From Heterohyrax brucei (lineage: Eukaryota; Chordata; Mammalia; Hyracoidea; Procaviidae): DNA of 64,000 bases. Shown here one piece after another: positions 11,955-23,773 of this stretch. A program made the position numbers and the translations under genes. Below the pieces are notes generated by a model that ran no database searches, was not told where the DNA came from, and saw only the letters and a list, made by a program, of their open reading frames with translations. The DNA is taken from the NCBI GenBank assembly GCA_028571685.1, contig CM053166.1, positions 60,846,111 to 60,910,110 of the forward strand, in the 5' to 3' direction. Positions within the stretch are counted from its first letter, which is position 1. Each line of letters starts with the position of its first letter.

Positions 11955-12110
11955 GGACCCTGATAGTGCAGTGTTTAAGAGCATGGCTGCTAAACAAAAG
12001 GTCAACAGTTCAAATCTACCAGCCAATGCTTGGAAACCCTATGGGACAGTTCTACTCTGTTCTACAAGATGGCTATGAGTTGGAATATACTTGATGACAA
12101 AAAGTTTGGT
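11955..12110 (+). mobile_element. AfroSINE, degenerate
   Basis: Plus-strand copy with GACCCTGATAGTGCAGTGTT at the 5' end, GGGACAGTTCTACTCTGTTC in the middle and a decayed 3' block. Confidence 0.78.
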
Positions 12111-12287
12111 ATGTATATATTCTATTAGGGAATATCAAAGCCAAACTTCTTGCAAGTAGGTTGGTTTATACCCAGAGAACTTGTGTGTCTTCTACAAATT
12201 GGTGTCAATACTTATGCCCTTACCTCTACTAATCCTTTCTTGTATTCAAACCCAATACTCTCCCCTTCATCAAGCCTTGCTTAACGT

Positions 12288-12332
12288 AGCAGCTGTAGCA
12301 CTTAACCAGTACGCCACCAGGGTTTCCTTTAC
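12288..12332 (-). mobile_element. AfroSINE 5' fragment (45 bp)
   Basis: Only the tRNA-like start is present, seen on the plus strand as AGCACTTAACCAGTACGCCA then CCAGGGTTTCC. Because 5' truncation is the usual outcome, loss of the 3' part points to a later deletion. Confidence 0.65.
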
Positions 12333-12849
12333 GTAACATAGTAGCTCTATAGTTGGTTGCTTATATATATATCTTTTTTGCACTAATTCTAAAGTAGTCT
12401 CTGTCTTTTGATGAATCCAAGGAGTATTTGCTGCCTAATTAACACACATGCCTCAGTTGTCTCTCACTTTACCTGTTCTTTTGGAGACTTAGTGTTAAAA
12501 TCCAAGTATAAAAGGCAAATGGCAAAACAAACAAACAAAAAACCAGCAATGGGTTTTTAGTTTATAGATGTTTTAGCAATTCTGTGAGAGACCCTTTGAA
12601 ACTCGTCTTCAAAAACCTGCACCAAAGAGCTAGTAAGGGTTTTTTATGGTTTTACAATGAAGTGTGAAGTTCTTCTGATAGCTATCAATATTTTTCTCTT
12701 CGCTGTTGTTTTCTCTCTGTCTGTCCTCCATCATTGCTACTTTGGTCTGATGTCTGGTTAAATTCTGAACAGTTGATATTACACCCTTGAATAGCCTAAG
12801 GAGTCCAGTAAATAAAATCAAATACATTAGATCTCTCCTGACTTTCAGA
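12333..12849. other. Unique sequence, no gene seen
   Basis: AT-rich, with a short (AAAC)n patch near 12523-12541. A 65-codon minus-strand frame at 12630-12827 has no recognisable family. Confidence 0.4.
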
Positions 12850-13012
12850 AACGCTGGGGGCGTAGTGGGTTAAGTGCTATGTCTGCTAACCAATAGGTCA
12901 GTAGTTGAAATCCACCAGACCCTCCTTGGAAACTCTATGGGGCAGAGTAGTTCTACTCTGACCTCTAGGGTCACTATGTGTCAGACATGACTTGATGGCA
13001 GTGGAGTTTTGG
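12850..13012 (+). mobile_element. AfroSINE, full length
   Basis: CGTAGTGGGTTAAGTGCTAT at the start, CTTGGAAACTCTATGGGGCA in the middle and CTTGATGGCAGTGGAGTTTT at the 3' end. Confidence 0.82.
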
Positions 13013-13079
13013 GGTGGCCTGATTTTCCAAAGAAAAAATAATATATCACGGGCAAAATATATCCAGTAGTTCAATAAAA

Positions 13080-13350
13080 TTCACTGATTTTTACTCTGTG
13101 CCTGGTATATTGCTAGCGCTGAGAATATGTAGGCAAAAGAAGTAGGTCCTTGTTTCAAGTAACTCCCAGCCTAGCAGGGTAGAAAGAGATGTGAGCGAGA
13201 ACACTGTAGGATCTTATGCTCTGAGGAAAAAGGTAACTAGAAGAGGCTGACCCTGGGCTACTGTGAGCACAGGCATATCCTACTCACCACTATATTTCTA
13301 GCACTTAACACAGTCTCTAACTTTTAATGGAAATATAATAAATGCATATT
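13080..13350 (+). repeat. Ancient mammalian-wide repeat (MIR/L2-like)
   Basis: Decayed match to widespread old mammalian SINE/LINE-2 sequence: TCTGTGCCTGGTATATTGCT near 13096 and a terminal AGCACTTAACACAGTCTCTA then AATAAATGC near 13302-13346. Too diverged to type. Confidence 0.4.
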
Positions 13351-14195
13351 AAATGAGATTATATCATCGTTTTCTTGTGATGACATCCCTAAGGATGATG
13401 AAATAATTTTAAACCCATTATTTTAATATTGCAAAGTTTACTAAATAAAGAGCATCTATTCGTGCTTTCATAGGTATTTTTCAAAGTGATGAGTCAGTAA
13501 AACTATCCCTTAAGATCCCTTTAAGTTTTTAAGAAGGTGCATGAAATTATTGTTAAGCAAATGTTCAATTAGTGTTTATTATACTTAGCATAATAGTTTA
13601 AATAAAATTTATGATTTGCAGTAGTTGCATTTTTATGTGCTGGGTGTGCACTTTATTGTACGTTGGAGTCCCTTTAGTGCAATAATTGTGCATGATATAT
13701 TTATGACCATTATGCAGGATTTAGCACATAATTTCATTCTTTTAAATTGCTACGGAGGCTGGAAGTTGTTTTTAACTTTATTCTATAACAGTGTTGTTCA
13801 TATTTATAACCTATATCCTGAATAAAAACCAAAAGCACAGTTATTAGATTATTCCTTGTGAATAAAAGATTACCAATTTTAGAACTATATGCTCTGCTCC
13901 TAAAAATGAATGGATGAATTGCGGTGACTGGTAACAGACTACCTGTATACTCATGCACAAATTGTGTTATTTTTTTTCATTTCAATGTTTGAGGTCTTTC
14001 CTCAGTCTGAATGTAACCCCCTTCAGAACATTCTCATTTGCCTGTGACTCCTCTGTCCTTATTTTTCCTTCCTATACCCAACTTCCCAAAACCATTGGCA
14101 TGTTTTCCTTCTGTATGAAGCTTGGTCCCAAGCCTTGCACTAATCCTAGACACCACAAATACCTGAAGCTCCAGCTCAAACATCAGGAGAAACTT
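13351..14195. other. Unique AT-rich sequence, no gene seen
   Basis: Short frames only, such as 13625-13825 and 13953-14210, with no domain signature or plausible exon context. Confidence 0.4.
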
Positions 14196-14405
14196 TATAT
14201 AAATATATAATTTATTGTGATTGAGTGAAAGCGTACAATCCAGTTTAAATTTGCATGCCCACCTATGTGCAGCTCCTACTGCTCTCCTTACCCGGAGACA
14301 GCACACTTGTCCTTTCTGTTCTATACAAGTCATATCTTCTTAACAATCTCCTGTCCCCTCTTCTCCACCCTCTCCACTCCCCTCTATATCACAAACTCAG
14401 GATCA
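14196..14405 (-). mobile_element. L1 3' UTR fragment
   Basis: Begins with the complement of the L1 3' end (TTTATTGTGATTGAGTGAAA at about 14211), then GCATGCCCACCTATGTGCAG and GCTCTCCTTACCCGGAGACA. The same sequence starts the L1 copies at 52470 and 60285. Only the last ~200 bp of the element is present. Confidence 0.7.
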
Positions 14406-14504
14406 AGCATGCCAGGGATGTGTGTTCCCTAGTCTCACACAACAGCCCTAGTAAGTTAGCTTTACAGCTTTCCCCTGAATCTAGCCACCACATAAATAAG
14501 ACCT

Positions 14505-14715
14505 TTCTCAGTTGCTGTCAAGTCACCTTCAATTTGTGGCAACCTCATTTGTGTCAGAGAAGTGTGCTGCATGGAGTTTTCAATGGATGATTTTTTTCAG
14601 AAGTAGATAACCAGGACTTTCTTCCAAGGAATCTCAAAGCAGATTCAAACCTGCAAATATTCAGTTTGCAGCCAAGTGCTTTAAATGTTTGCACCATCCA
14701 GAAATTCCTGTGATG
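14505..14715 (-). mobile_element. Older, highly diverged AfroSINE-like copy
   Basis: CTCAGTTGCTGTCAAGTCAC at the left end matches the SINE tail complement, and CAGTTTGCAGCCAAGTGCTT at the right resembles the tRNA-like part. The central part is heavily mutated. Confidence 0.5.
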
Positions 14716-14717
14716 TT

Positions 14718-14870
14718 AAACTCATTGCTGCCACATTGATTGCTACTAATAGTGACCCTATAGCACAGAGCATAACTTTTCCACAGACTTTCCAGAGAGA
14801 GGCTGGTGAATTTGAATTGCCGACCTTTTGGTTAGCAGCCAAACTCTTAATGATTGTACCACGAGTCCTG
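14718..14870 (-). mobile_element. AfroSINE
   Basis: Minus-strand copy: AATAGTGACCCTATAGCACA, then GCCGACCTTTTGGTTAGCAG. It lies head to tail with the preceding diverged copy. Confidence 0.75.
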
Positions 14871-16343
14871 CTAAATTCTTGTCAGTCTCTTCTCTGAAGA
14901 TACTGGACCTCACTCCCTATATCCTCTATCACTATTGGAAATCTGCCTGTGAATGGACAGTGTCCAGAAGTATGATGTCAATTAACTTGAACTAACTCTC
15001 TTCAACTCACTCCCACCACCTGACTCTGAAATTCAACTTTTCCAAAGCCTTATCAACTTCCAGATGGGGCCTCCAAAGTTAGAATACCTGGACTTTACCT
15101 GAACCCACCACACCCTTAGGACAATGAGCTTCTCTTTATATGGTTATGCTTGCTAGGGCATATCTCTGCAACTTTCTCAGATTTTTGCAGTCTTAGTTTT
15201 GTCTCCCTTTTCACTAGATCATGCTTCTGGGGTGCCAAAAATTCTCATAGCAGTGTTGGGGAGGACACAGTTCCACAGATGTCAACATTCTATTAATATG
15301 GCATCCTGCATAACATCTAACAAGGCCTGAGAACACCGTAATTCCTGCTGTGTGATACCTTGGCCTACAAGGCAGGGGTTTGGTTGCAGATCCTAGTCTA
15401 GGGATCTTGGACAAACTAGGACAGAGAAAATGTAAACTAAATATTTATGCTGTCGTGGAGTTTATAATTTGATGGGAGAGCAGAGCAACACAGGAAATAG
15501 GAGTGAATTACAGGCTATTCAATTTCTACTTTTTTCTGTGGAGATTACTGTTACTCCCACCTAGTCATAGTTACTCCCATCTAGTCATTCAAACAATAAA
15601 ATAAGGAGCCATTCTAGAAACCTCACTTTACTTCACCACTTCTGAGATCCTTTTTAATAATCAACTCCTCTTTTTTAAAATCATTCCTGCCTACTGTCAC
15701 TGTTACCACCTCAGCTGAAGTTTTACTTGTATTATTGTTACAGCCTCCTAGGTGATTTCTCTTTCTGCAAAATTTCCCAGTCTACCTATCTAGTCTGCTA
15801 TTTTAGTGATATTTTTATTTTTTATTTATGCCATTTTAAAATACCATATATTTACGCAAGTAATGCTTGTGATTGTTTGCCAAGTACTCCAAAAAAAGTA
15901 CTTACAAAAGTACCTCGCAAGGGGAGAGGGAGAGGGAGATGGAGAGTTTGCACATTATTTGTGTAAAAATATGTCACAACTGTTTCATCATTTTGTTTTA
16001 ACTGAGGGGATGCATTATTCTTTCCAATAATATAGAAGGGGAGAAAATGGAGAGGAACTCTCCCTGTGACCACAGATGCTCATGTCTTTCCAGTGGTAAT
16101 TCCAGAATGAGAGGGCTGTCCTCACTTTCCACTCACTTCTTCATTTGCTAAAGTACAGCTTTTGGTTTCATTGTTCTAGTAAAATAGCTGTCACTAAGGA
16201 AAACAGTACTATTCATGTTGTTAAATGCAACAAACTTCAAATTTACCTGCAGCATATGGCATTGTTGGCTACACCATCCTTTAAGAAAGTCTTTTAATGG
16301 GTTCTGTATCAGTTTCTTCCTGATGATGTAATCAATTACCATC
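14871..16343. other. Unique sequence with short purine tract
   Basis: No gene recognised. A GGGAGAGGGAGAGGGAGATG purine tract lies at about 15920-15940. Frames at 15727-15966 and 15806-16030 overlap each other in low-complexity DNA. Confidence 0.4.
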
Positions 16344-16344
16344 A

Positions 16345-16965
16345 GTTTGGTAGTTTAAAACAACACATTTATTCTCTCACAGTTCTGGAGGTCAGAAGTC
16401 TGATATCAGTTTCAATGAGCCAAAATCAAGGAATTGATAGGAGCACATGAAGAATCTAAGGGAGAATTCATTTATTTGCCTTTTTCTAGTTTCTGGAGGC
16501 TGCCTGTATACCTTGCAACACTGCCCCTTTCTCCATTTTCAAAGCCAGCAGTGTATCATCTTGCTTCAATTGCCACATTGCTTTCTTTGTGTAAAATCTC
16601 CATCGTCATCCGCCTTACAAGGACCCTTGTGATTACATTTAGCACCTTCCTGGATAATCCAGGGTGATCTACTCATCTCAAAATCCTAACTTAATCAGAT
16701 GTATGCAATCCCTTTTGTCACATACCTGTTGCCATCTAGTTGATTCTGACTCATGGCAACCCTACAGGATAGAGTAAAACTGCCTCACAGAGTTTCCAAG
16801 GAGCACCTACTGGATTCAAACTGCTGACTTTCTGGTTAGCAGATGTAGCACTTAACCACTACATCACCAGGGTTTCCTTTGTCATGTTGGGTAACATCTA
16901 TAGGTTCTACAAATTAGGACATGGATTTACTTGGGGGAAGTTATTTAACCTACTAGGATAATGGT
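16345..16965 (-). mobile_element. MaLR-like LTR interrupted by a SINE
   Basis: ACATTTATTCTCTCACAGTT then TGGAGGTCAGAAGTCTGATA is the complement of the 3' end of an MLT1-type LTR (poly(A) signal side), and the 5' part resumes after 16877. The left half is intact enough to recognise; the rest is diverged. Confidence 0.55.
16725..16876 (-). mobile_element. AfroSINE inserted in MaLR LTR
   Basis: Minus-strand full-length copy ending CACCAGGGTTTCC. The left flank CCTTTTGTCACAT and right flank CCTTTGTCATGT look like a decayed target duplication, which dates the SINE after the LTR. Confidence 0.78.
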
Positions 16966-16984
16966 GGTCCTGTTACAGAATTAT

Positions 16985-17265
16985 TACCTTGTATGTGAGA
17001 GATCCAGGTTCAATTTCCAGTCAATGCTCTCAAGCTCAGTTACCACCCACATGTCAGTGGAGGCTTACATGTTGCTGGGATGATGAACAGCTTTCAACAG
17101 AGCTTTCATACTAAGACAGACAAGGAAGAAAGGCCTGGTATTCTACTTCCAAGAAAGAATCAGCCAGTGAAAACCTTGTGGATCATAATGGTCTGATCTT
17201 TTTGTTCACAGGGTTTCCATGAGTTGGGGGCGAATTCAGTGGCAGCTAACATCAATTCAGCCTAT
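16985..17265 (+). mobile_element. RTE-related 3' end / SINE-like repeat
   Basis: Contains GAAGAAAGGCCTGGTATTCT and AAAACCTTGTGGATCATAAT, also seen at 47190-47250, and ends with GGTTTCCATGAGTTGGGGGC then GGCAGCTAAC, the RTE-type 3' block. Confidence 0.55.
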
Positions 17266-17403
17266 CACAGGCTCCCCTTATGACCTAATACTCCTTATTT
17301 TCTCACATCTCCTTCACTATTCGTTCTCTGTCTCCTTTGCAAATAGGTCTTCCTCCACACAAAAATGAATCATTGACCTTTCTGAATATTTAGTTCTAAC
17401 CTG

Positions 17404-17515
17404 TAAAACAGGGTAGAACTTACTCATAAAGTTTCCACAGAGCAGCTGGTAGACTCTAAGTGCTGACCTTTCGGTTAGCAGTCAAGCTTTTATTCATGGT
17501 GCCTCCAGGATTCCT
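17404..17515 (-). mobile_element. AfroSINE fragment
   Basis: Minus-strand copy lacking its 3' tail block: GGGTAGAACTTACTCATAAA, then GCTGACCTTTCGGTTAGCAG. Confidence 0.68.
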
Positions 17516-19659
17516 TTGTTGTTGTTGCTGTTATTCTGTGTCATTGAGTTGACTGAGACTCTTAGGCTCCTTAGGAGCTCTTAGTCTTTTTTGAGAAACA
17601 AGAAAGCAGTTGCTGGCATCCAGAAACTGATTTGACCCTTTGTGTTTGAACACAGACAATTTTACAAAACACAAACATCAGAAAGGCTGCTGTGAAACCC
17701 TGATGGATCAAAGCAAACCTTAGACCACTCTACTATCATGTCTCACCACAAACAAAACATGAATTCTTCCAAACCACAAAAATGATCAGACCTCCCTCTC
17801 TCCCAGCTAACGTATCTGACTGCTATCTCTTTAGGTGTTAGAGCTTTGGCCTCACTCTAATTTTCTCTTTCTAGAGAAGATTTACTAAGACACCATTCAT
17901 AGAACTATACTCTAGTCCTGACAGCATGTAATTCAGAGCAAAGCCAGCTTCAACACTCCCCCAGAACACCAGACTCCAGCCCAAATCCTATAGGTTCTTT
18001 CTAACACGCTTTTACTGTTTCATTAGGAGTATGTGTTGAATTTTATCAAATGTCTTTGGAGAATTTGTAGAAATATTTATATGATACCTATACTTTGATG
18101 GAGCCATCTTTTAAAATATATATACGATCATATTACACAAGCATATAGAAACACTACTAGTTGCAAGCAAAATATTCCAAATCTTCCATGATCTGAATTT
18201 GAGGGACTTGACTGTGGTCCTATAAGTACGCTATAAAATTTGCTCTTAACCCAAAACAATTTTCAACAGGCTATGCATTTTTCTGACTTTCTCATTTCCC
18301 TAGAGGTGGGGAAAATTATAAGAAAAAAGCATAGTACTGTAGGTATTGGGTTTTATTGCTCTGAAATATTTTAATTTAATGAGCAATATCTTGTCAGCTT
18401 TGTGTTCCTTCTTTGGAGTCCAGATACTAGTTGGTTATGTGCTCATTAGTATAACTTTCATTCTGTATACATAAAAATTCCACATGCATTAAAAATGACT
18501 CCCACCTTGATACTTAGGTCCTTGTTCTACTAGCTTCCTATTTACTAAGCATACACTGTAATCAAATAATCACTATTTGGAGATCTCTTTAAGGCTGCCT
18601 GGAAATTCAAAAGTATATGGAAATCTCATCAACAGTACCTTGCCCTTTCATAATTTATTATGCTGTAGATTTGTAATCTATCATAAGGAAATAAAATTAA
18701 TGTTTCAATGTTCTTGCAAGAGAGGAGACTATAATACATACTTCTCTGTACATTTGGATATAGTTGGCTGGGGAAGCAGTGGTAAAAACTGTTAACAGCC
18801 TCAAAGTCACTCTGCTGCACATTAGCACCACTGAGGCATGCTTCTGAATACCAGGAACATGCCCTTTAGACAACGATTAATTAAATGCAAAAGTTAAAAG
18901 AGAGAAACTGATGAATCCCCAGCATGGCATTCAGAATATAAGAAGTGAAGTCCATGTTAATGACTAAGCTAGTTTTCAAAGCTAGCCTTTTGAACTCATC
19001 TTGTTATGTATCTAGTTTGAAAGGCTTGTGTTTCTATTAATAATGAGATTTTAAAATGAAAGAGAGAGTAATAATAATCTAACACCTAAGTAAAGGAAAT
19101 AATTATTTACTATCCTACTCGACGGCACTTGGCTTGGCTAAAAGAATTCACAAGTGTCTCTTATAGACAGAGGTTGAAGAGAAACTCATTTTGCTCGTTG
19201 TCATTAATCCAATTATGACCTTCCACAGTAGTGGAAAGGACTGCACTGGGGTTGCAAAGATGTGTATGCTATTGTTGTGCTACTGGATGGCAAGTTCTTT
19301 AGGAAAAGCAACCATGACAAATATATGAAGACTTTCGATGTGAGGTAGAAGATACTAAGGTCTAGATGAGAAATAATAAATGAAGGAAAGACCATATATT
19401 TTCCTTTGTTTCTAATGCTTTGTGTTGTTCTATCATTTCATCAAAATGCTTGTAAATTGCAATAAAGGAATATTTCCTAATAACAAGTCAAACAATATGG
19501 AGGCATGAAAAAGAAATAGCCCATAGTTGGCTCCTGTTCACGGTAACCAATGTCATGTTTTGAATGTGTAATCTCTGTACTTTTCTATATTCTCATATTA
19601 AAATGCCCAAACTTTCTATTGTTTTACAAAAAAATAGAGTTCTTCTATGTACCTATTTG
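17516..19659. other. Unique sequence, no gene seen
   Basis: About 2.1 kb of mostly unique AT-rich DNA. ORFs at 18577-18795 and 18629-18820 overlap on opposite strands and show no family. A 23-bp SINE-tail fragment at 19117-19139 is listed separately. Confidence 0.4.
19117..19139 (+). mobile_element. Ultra-short SINE tail fragment (23 bp)
   Basis: Reads ACTCGACGGCACTTGGCTTG followed by GCT, the extreme 3' end of an AfroSINE subfamily whose tail is CACTTGGCTTGG. No clear target duplication was found here. Confidence 0.5.
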
Positions 19660-19838
19660 GAGACCTAATTGCATAGTGGTTAAGAGCTCGGCTGCTAACC
19701 AAAATGTCGGCAATTTGAATCCACCAGTCACTCCTCAGAAAGCCTAAGGGGCAGTTCTACTCTGTCCTGCAGTGTTGTGATGAGTCATAATTGACTTGAT
19801 GGCAGTGGTTTCCTTCTGTGGTTTTTTTTTTTTTTTTG
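19660..19838 (+). mobile_element. AfroSINE with T-rich tail
   Basis: AATTGCATAGTGGTTAAGAG at the start, GGGGCAGTTCTACTCTGTCC in the middle, then a run of 15 T in the tail (about 19822-19837). Confidence 0.82.
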
Positions 19839-19878
19839 CATGTACCTTTTCATTTTGATTTTTGAACTTTAAGTTATA

Positions 19879-19990
19879 AAACCAAGCCAGTTCCATTGTA
19901 GCTGAGTCAATTTTGACTCATAGCAACACCACAGGACAGAGTAGAACTTCACCATAGGGTATCCAAGGAGCAGCTGGTGGATTCGAACTG
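19879..19990 (-). mobile_element. AfroSINE, 5'-truncated
   Basis: Minus-strand copy from AACCAAGCCAGTTCCATTGT to GCTGGTGGATTCGAACTG. The tRNA-like start is missing. Confidence 0.75.
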
Positions 19991-20029
19991 GGACATAAAA
20001 TCATCAGTACAATTTGATGGATAAAAGGG

Positions 20030-20485
20030 GGAGTGACAGTTAATTTTATATGTCAACTTAGCTAGCCTATGGTGCTCATTTTTTGCTCAAACACTGAGTG
20101 TTGTTAAAAAGGTACTTAGATGTGATTAACATTTACAATCAGTTAACCTTAAGTAAATAGATTATCCTCCACAATTTGAGTGGACCTAATCTAATCAGTT
20201 GAGGCTTTAAGAGCAAAATCTGACCTTTCCTCAAAAGAAGAAAGAATGCTACTTCAAGGCTGTAACATATAAATCCTACTGGAGTTTCTAACCTGTCACT
20301 TGCCCAACAGATTTTGGACTTACAGCTTTCATAATCACTTAGGCCAGTTCCTTAAAATATCTGTCTGTCCCTCTGTCCATGCATTCATGCACCCGATTAC
20401 CCATCACTTCTTGTATCTGTTCACCTATTCATCCATTCATCTATCTCCTACTGATTTTGTTTGTTACTCTGACTGACATAGGGAG
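20030..20485 (+). mobile_element. ERVL-type LTR (MLT2-like)
   Basis: GTGACAGTTAATTTTATATG at the start, GATGTGATTAACATTTACAA in the middle, then CCAGTTCCTTAAAATATCTG and a degenerate simple repeat (20366-20450) before an end near GACTGACATA. This organisation is recognised from mammalian ERVL LTRs. Confidence 0.58.
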
Positions 20486-21163
20486 TTCTTTTAAATGAAT
20501 GGTCTGGGGCAACTCTGTATCTGTATGGAGGAAAAATGACTCTTAATTCTTTACCTCATACATACGTACAAATTAATTTGGACAGATTATTGACCTAATT
20601 GTTAAACTAAAAATCTTCTAAAAGAAAACATAGGAAATGTATTCATGATCTTCATGTAGGCATTTTCTTAACAAGATAGAAAAAGCACTGTCAATGGACA
20701 CATGCACACTTTTACGCTTCTCTGATTTCCAAAGTAAATGCACTAATTTACAGTCATCCACATCTTGATCAACACATGTTATTGTTAGCTTTCAAAATTT
20801 TGCTATTTTTTAAAAATTTTAGCCATTCTGATGGATGCATAATGATATCTTATTATGGTTTTAATTGTATTTCCTCAGTGCCTAAAGAGGGACACCACCT
20901 TTACACTGAACAATTATGTAAAGTTTTAAAGTTAGCTGTAAAAAAGGAAATGGGTTTCCTGTTTCTTCTTGCTCTGGAGGTATTCTTCATATATTCTTTA
21001 CATGAGATACAGTCATCACAAGTATCTTCCTTTAATCTGGGCATTGCCTTTTTACTGTCTTAGCAGAGAGTCTTTTGCTAGAGAGAATTTCCTAATTGTT
21101 ATATATTTATTACCTTATTCATTCTTTCTTTCAGTTACTTATTTATTTTCTATCCTTACCCCT

Positions 21164-21204
21164 AGGGTCGCCATGAGTCGGATCCGACTCGACGGCACTT
21201 GGCT
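21164..21204 (+). mobile_element. 41-bp SINE 3'-end insertion with target duplication
   Basis: AGGGTCGCCATGAGTCGGAT followed by the CACTTGGCT tail. It is flanked on both sides by the exact 13-mer TATCCTTACCCCT (21151-21163 and 21205-21217). It contains the perfect palindrome GAGTCGGATCCGACTC at 21175-21190. A full retroposition signature on only 41 bp. Confidence 0.75.
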
Positions 21205-21460
21205 TATCCTTACCCCTCTTCTCCCGGGTAACCATCAAAGATTGTATCTTTTTATGTGTAAATCTCTTCATAGTAATGGTGTTACACAGCACCTGTCATT
21301 CCGCAATTGACTAATCCTGCTCAGCAAAATGCTCTCCAGTTTGTTCTATGTTATGAGCTGATATCCACTTTTGCTAGTATCATCTATCTGCTAAAATGAG
21401 ATGATTAACTTTTCTCATTTGATGAACTTTGGGCCCTTGCCAAAGATCATGTGACCATAG

Positions 21461-21506
21461 CCAAAAAAAACCAAACCCTGTGCCATCAAGTCGATTCTGA
21501 CTCTTG
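21461..21506 (-). mobile_element. AfroSINE 3' fragment
   Basis: CCAAAAAAAACCAAACCCTG then GTGCCATCAAGTCGATTCTG: the last ~45 bp of a SINE on the minus strand, inside old L1 sequence. Confidence 0.7.
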
Positions 21507-22636
21507 AATTTACATCTGCGATCTCAATTCTGTTCCACTGGTCAGTGAATCTGTCTTTGTACTAGTACTAGGTGTCTTTATTTCTAAGGTGTGCCTCTTG
21601 TAAACAGTATATTATTATTAATATTTTATTGTGCTTTAAGTAAAAGTTTACCATCCAAATCAATTTGCATATAAAACCCCACACACCAATACACAACTCT
21701 AACTGCTGTCTGCCTCCTTCATCCCCGTGGCAGCACACTCCTCCTTTCCATACTGTCCTTCCCATATCCATTCAGCCAACTCCTGGCTCCCTCCACCCTC
21801 TCATTTCATCTCTGGACAGGAGTTGCTCTGACAGTCTCATGTATGTATTTAACCCAAAGAGTATATTTTTTGCCAGCAGCTATGTCTTATAATCCAGTAC
21901 AGTCTTCACCTGAAGTGTTGGATTTGGTACTGACTGGTTTTACCTCTGGACTAACAGAGAGTCCGAGAGCTATGTCCTAAGGTGATCCTTCAGTCCAATG
22001 GGCCAGTAAGTATGAAATTTTAATAGAGTTCTAGTTCTGCACACCCATTTTTCTCCAGCTACATCACATACTTTACATTGCATTCCCTGTCAGGGCAGTC
22101 ACTGGTGGTGGGCAGGCAATATCTATTTCTTCTGGTCTCGTGTTAATATAGTCTCTTGATCATATGGCATGTTCTATGTTCTGGGCTCGTATTTTCCTAG
22201 TGTCTTTGATGTCCTTCGTTCTCTTCTGCTCCAGATGGCTAGAGACCAATTGATACGACTTAGACGGCTGCTTGATAGCTTTTAAGACCCCAGACATCAC
22301 TCACCAAAGTGGTCTGCAGAACATTTTCTTAAAAAAAAAAAAAAAAACATAGTTATACCAATTAGCCTAGCTGTGTGCTTAAACCATGGTCCCTAGACCC
22401 CTGACTCTGTTACTCTGTCCTTCAAACTGTTGGGTTCTATTTAGAAAACCTTTTAGCTTTTAGTATAATCCAGTTGTGCCAAACTCCCTTCTACTGCATG
22501 CTGTCACATGCTTAACTAACCCAGTTCCTATCTACTATCAAATATGAAAACATCTCTCCCTCCCTCCCCACCCTTGTAATCCTCAAAGATTATTTTCTTC
22601 AGCGTTTAAACCTTTTCTTAAGACTTTATAATAGTG

Positions 22637-23275
22637 CTATTTGCCCTTTTCCAACTGAGTAATTTCACTCAATATAATGTCTTCCAGATAATGCCATGTT
22701 ATATGTTTCCTAAGATCATCCTTGTTCTTTATCATTGCATAGTGTTCCATTGTGTGAATATACTGTAGTTTGTTCATCCATTCATCTGTTGATGGGCACC
22801 TAGGTTCATTCCATCTTTTTGCTATTTTGGACAGTGCTGCAATAAACATTGGTGTGCATATATCTGTTCATGTGACAGCCCTTATTTCTCTGGGGAATAT
22901 TCCAAAAAGTGGAATTGTTGGATCATATGGTATTTCTATTTGCAGCTATTTAAGAAAATGCCAAATTGATTTCCAAAGGGGCTCTACCAGTTTGCATTTC
23001 CACCAACAGTGCAGAAGAGTTGCAATTTCTTCACAACCTCTCCAACATTTATTATTTTGTGTTTTTTGGATTAATGTCAGCCTTTTTGGGGTGAGATCGC
23101 ACCTCATTGTAGTCTTGATTTGGATTTCTTGGATGGCTAATGATTGGGAGCATATCCTCACACATCTGTTAGCTGCCTGGATGTCTTCCTTGGTGAAATG
23201 TGTGTTCATATCTTTTGTCCATTTTTCAATTGAGTTATTTGTCTTTTTCTTGTTGAGGTTTTGCAGTACTTTCAA
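22637..23275 (-). pseudogene. L1 ORF2 C-terminal remnant
   Basis: Two minus-strand frames (22946-23275 and 22637-22849) read through the cysteine-rich C-terminal domain of L1 ORF2p: KCWRGCEEIATLLHCWW, then IAKRWNEPRCPSTDEWMNKL. They lie in separate frames, so the gene is broken. The 175-codon plus-strand frame over the same DNA (22770-23297) is its antisense shadow. Confidence 0.8.
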
Positions 23276-23773
23276 GATTATGGGGATTAGATGCTAATTA
23301 GATTTGTGGTAACCAAAAATTCTTTCCTAGTCTGTAGGTAGTCTTTTTACTCTTTTGGTGAAGTCTTTGGATGAGAATAAATGTTTCATTTTTAGGAATT
23401 CCCAGTTATCTATTTTTTTCTGTTGGTGTTTGTGCATTGTTAATTTTGTAGTCTGTTTATGCCATATATTAGGGCTTCCAGCCTTGTCTCTCTTTTTTCT
23501 TCTTTATTGTGTTAGATTTTATAGTTAGGTCTTTGATCAATTTGAGTTAGCTTTTGTGAATGGTGTGAGATATGGGTCTTGTTTCTTTCTTTCTTTCTTT
23601 TTCTTCCCCAGCTGGGCATCCATTATGCCAAGAGCATTTGTTAAAGACACTGTCTTTTCTACAGTTTATAGACTTTGGGCCTTTGTCAAATATGTGTTAC
23701 TCATAGGTTCATGATTCTCAATTCTGTTGCATTGACATATGTGTCTAAATATGATATTACTGCTGTCATTTTG

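Larger units (their letters stand above)
20690..21605 (-). mobile_element. Old L1 (L1M-type) ORF2 fragments
   Basis: Reverse-complement ORF2 landmarks: CACATCTTGATCAACACATG (about 20760), AATTGTATTTCCTCAGTGCC (20863) and TCAATTCTGTTCCACTGGTC (21525). Sequence between them is diverged and contains two SINE-derived pieces. ORFs 20776-21310 on the plus strand are antisense to it. Confidence 0.5.

Noticed and set aside
14255..14590. 111-codon ORF
   Set aside because: Spans an L1 3' UTR fragment and a SINE, so it is a chance frame across repeats.
21175..21190. Palindrome GAGTCGGATCCGACTC as a protein-binding operator
   Set aside because: It belongs to the SINE 3' block and appears, with variation, wherever that block is present.
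22770..23297. 175-codon plus-strand ORF as a host gene
   Set aside because: It is the reverse complement of the L1 ORF2 C-terminal region. Similar antisense shadows occur at 40728-41209, 43493-44165 and 53336-53997.
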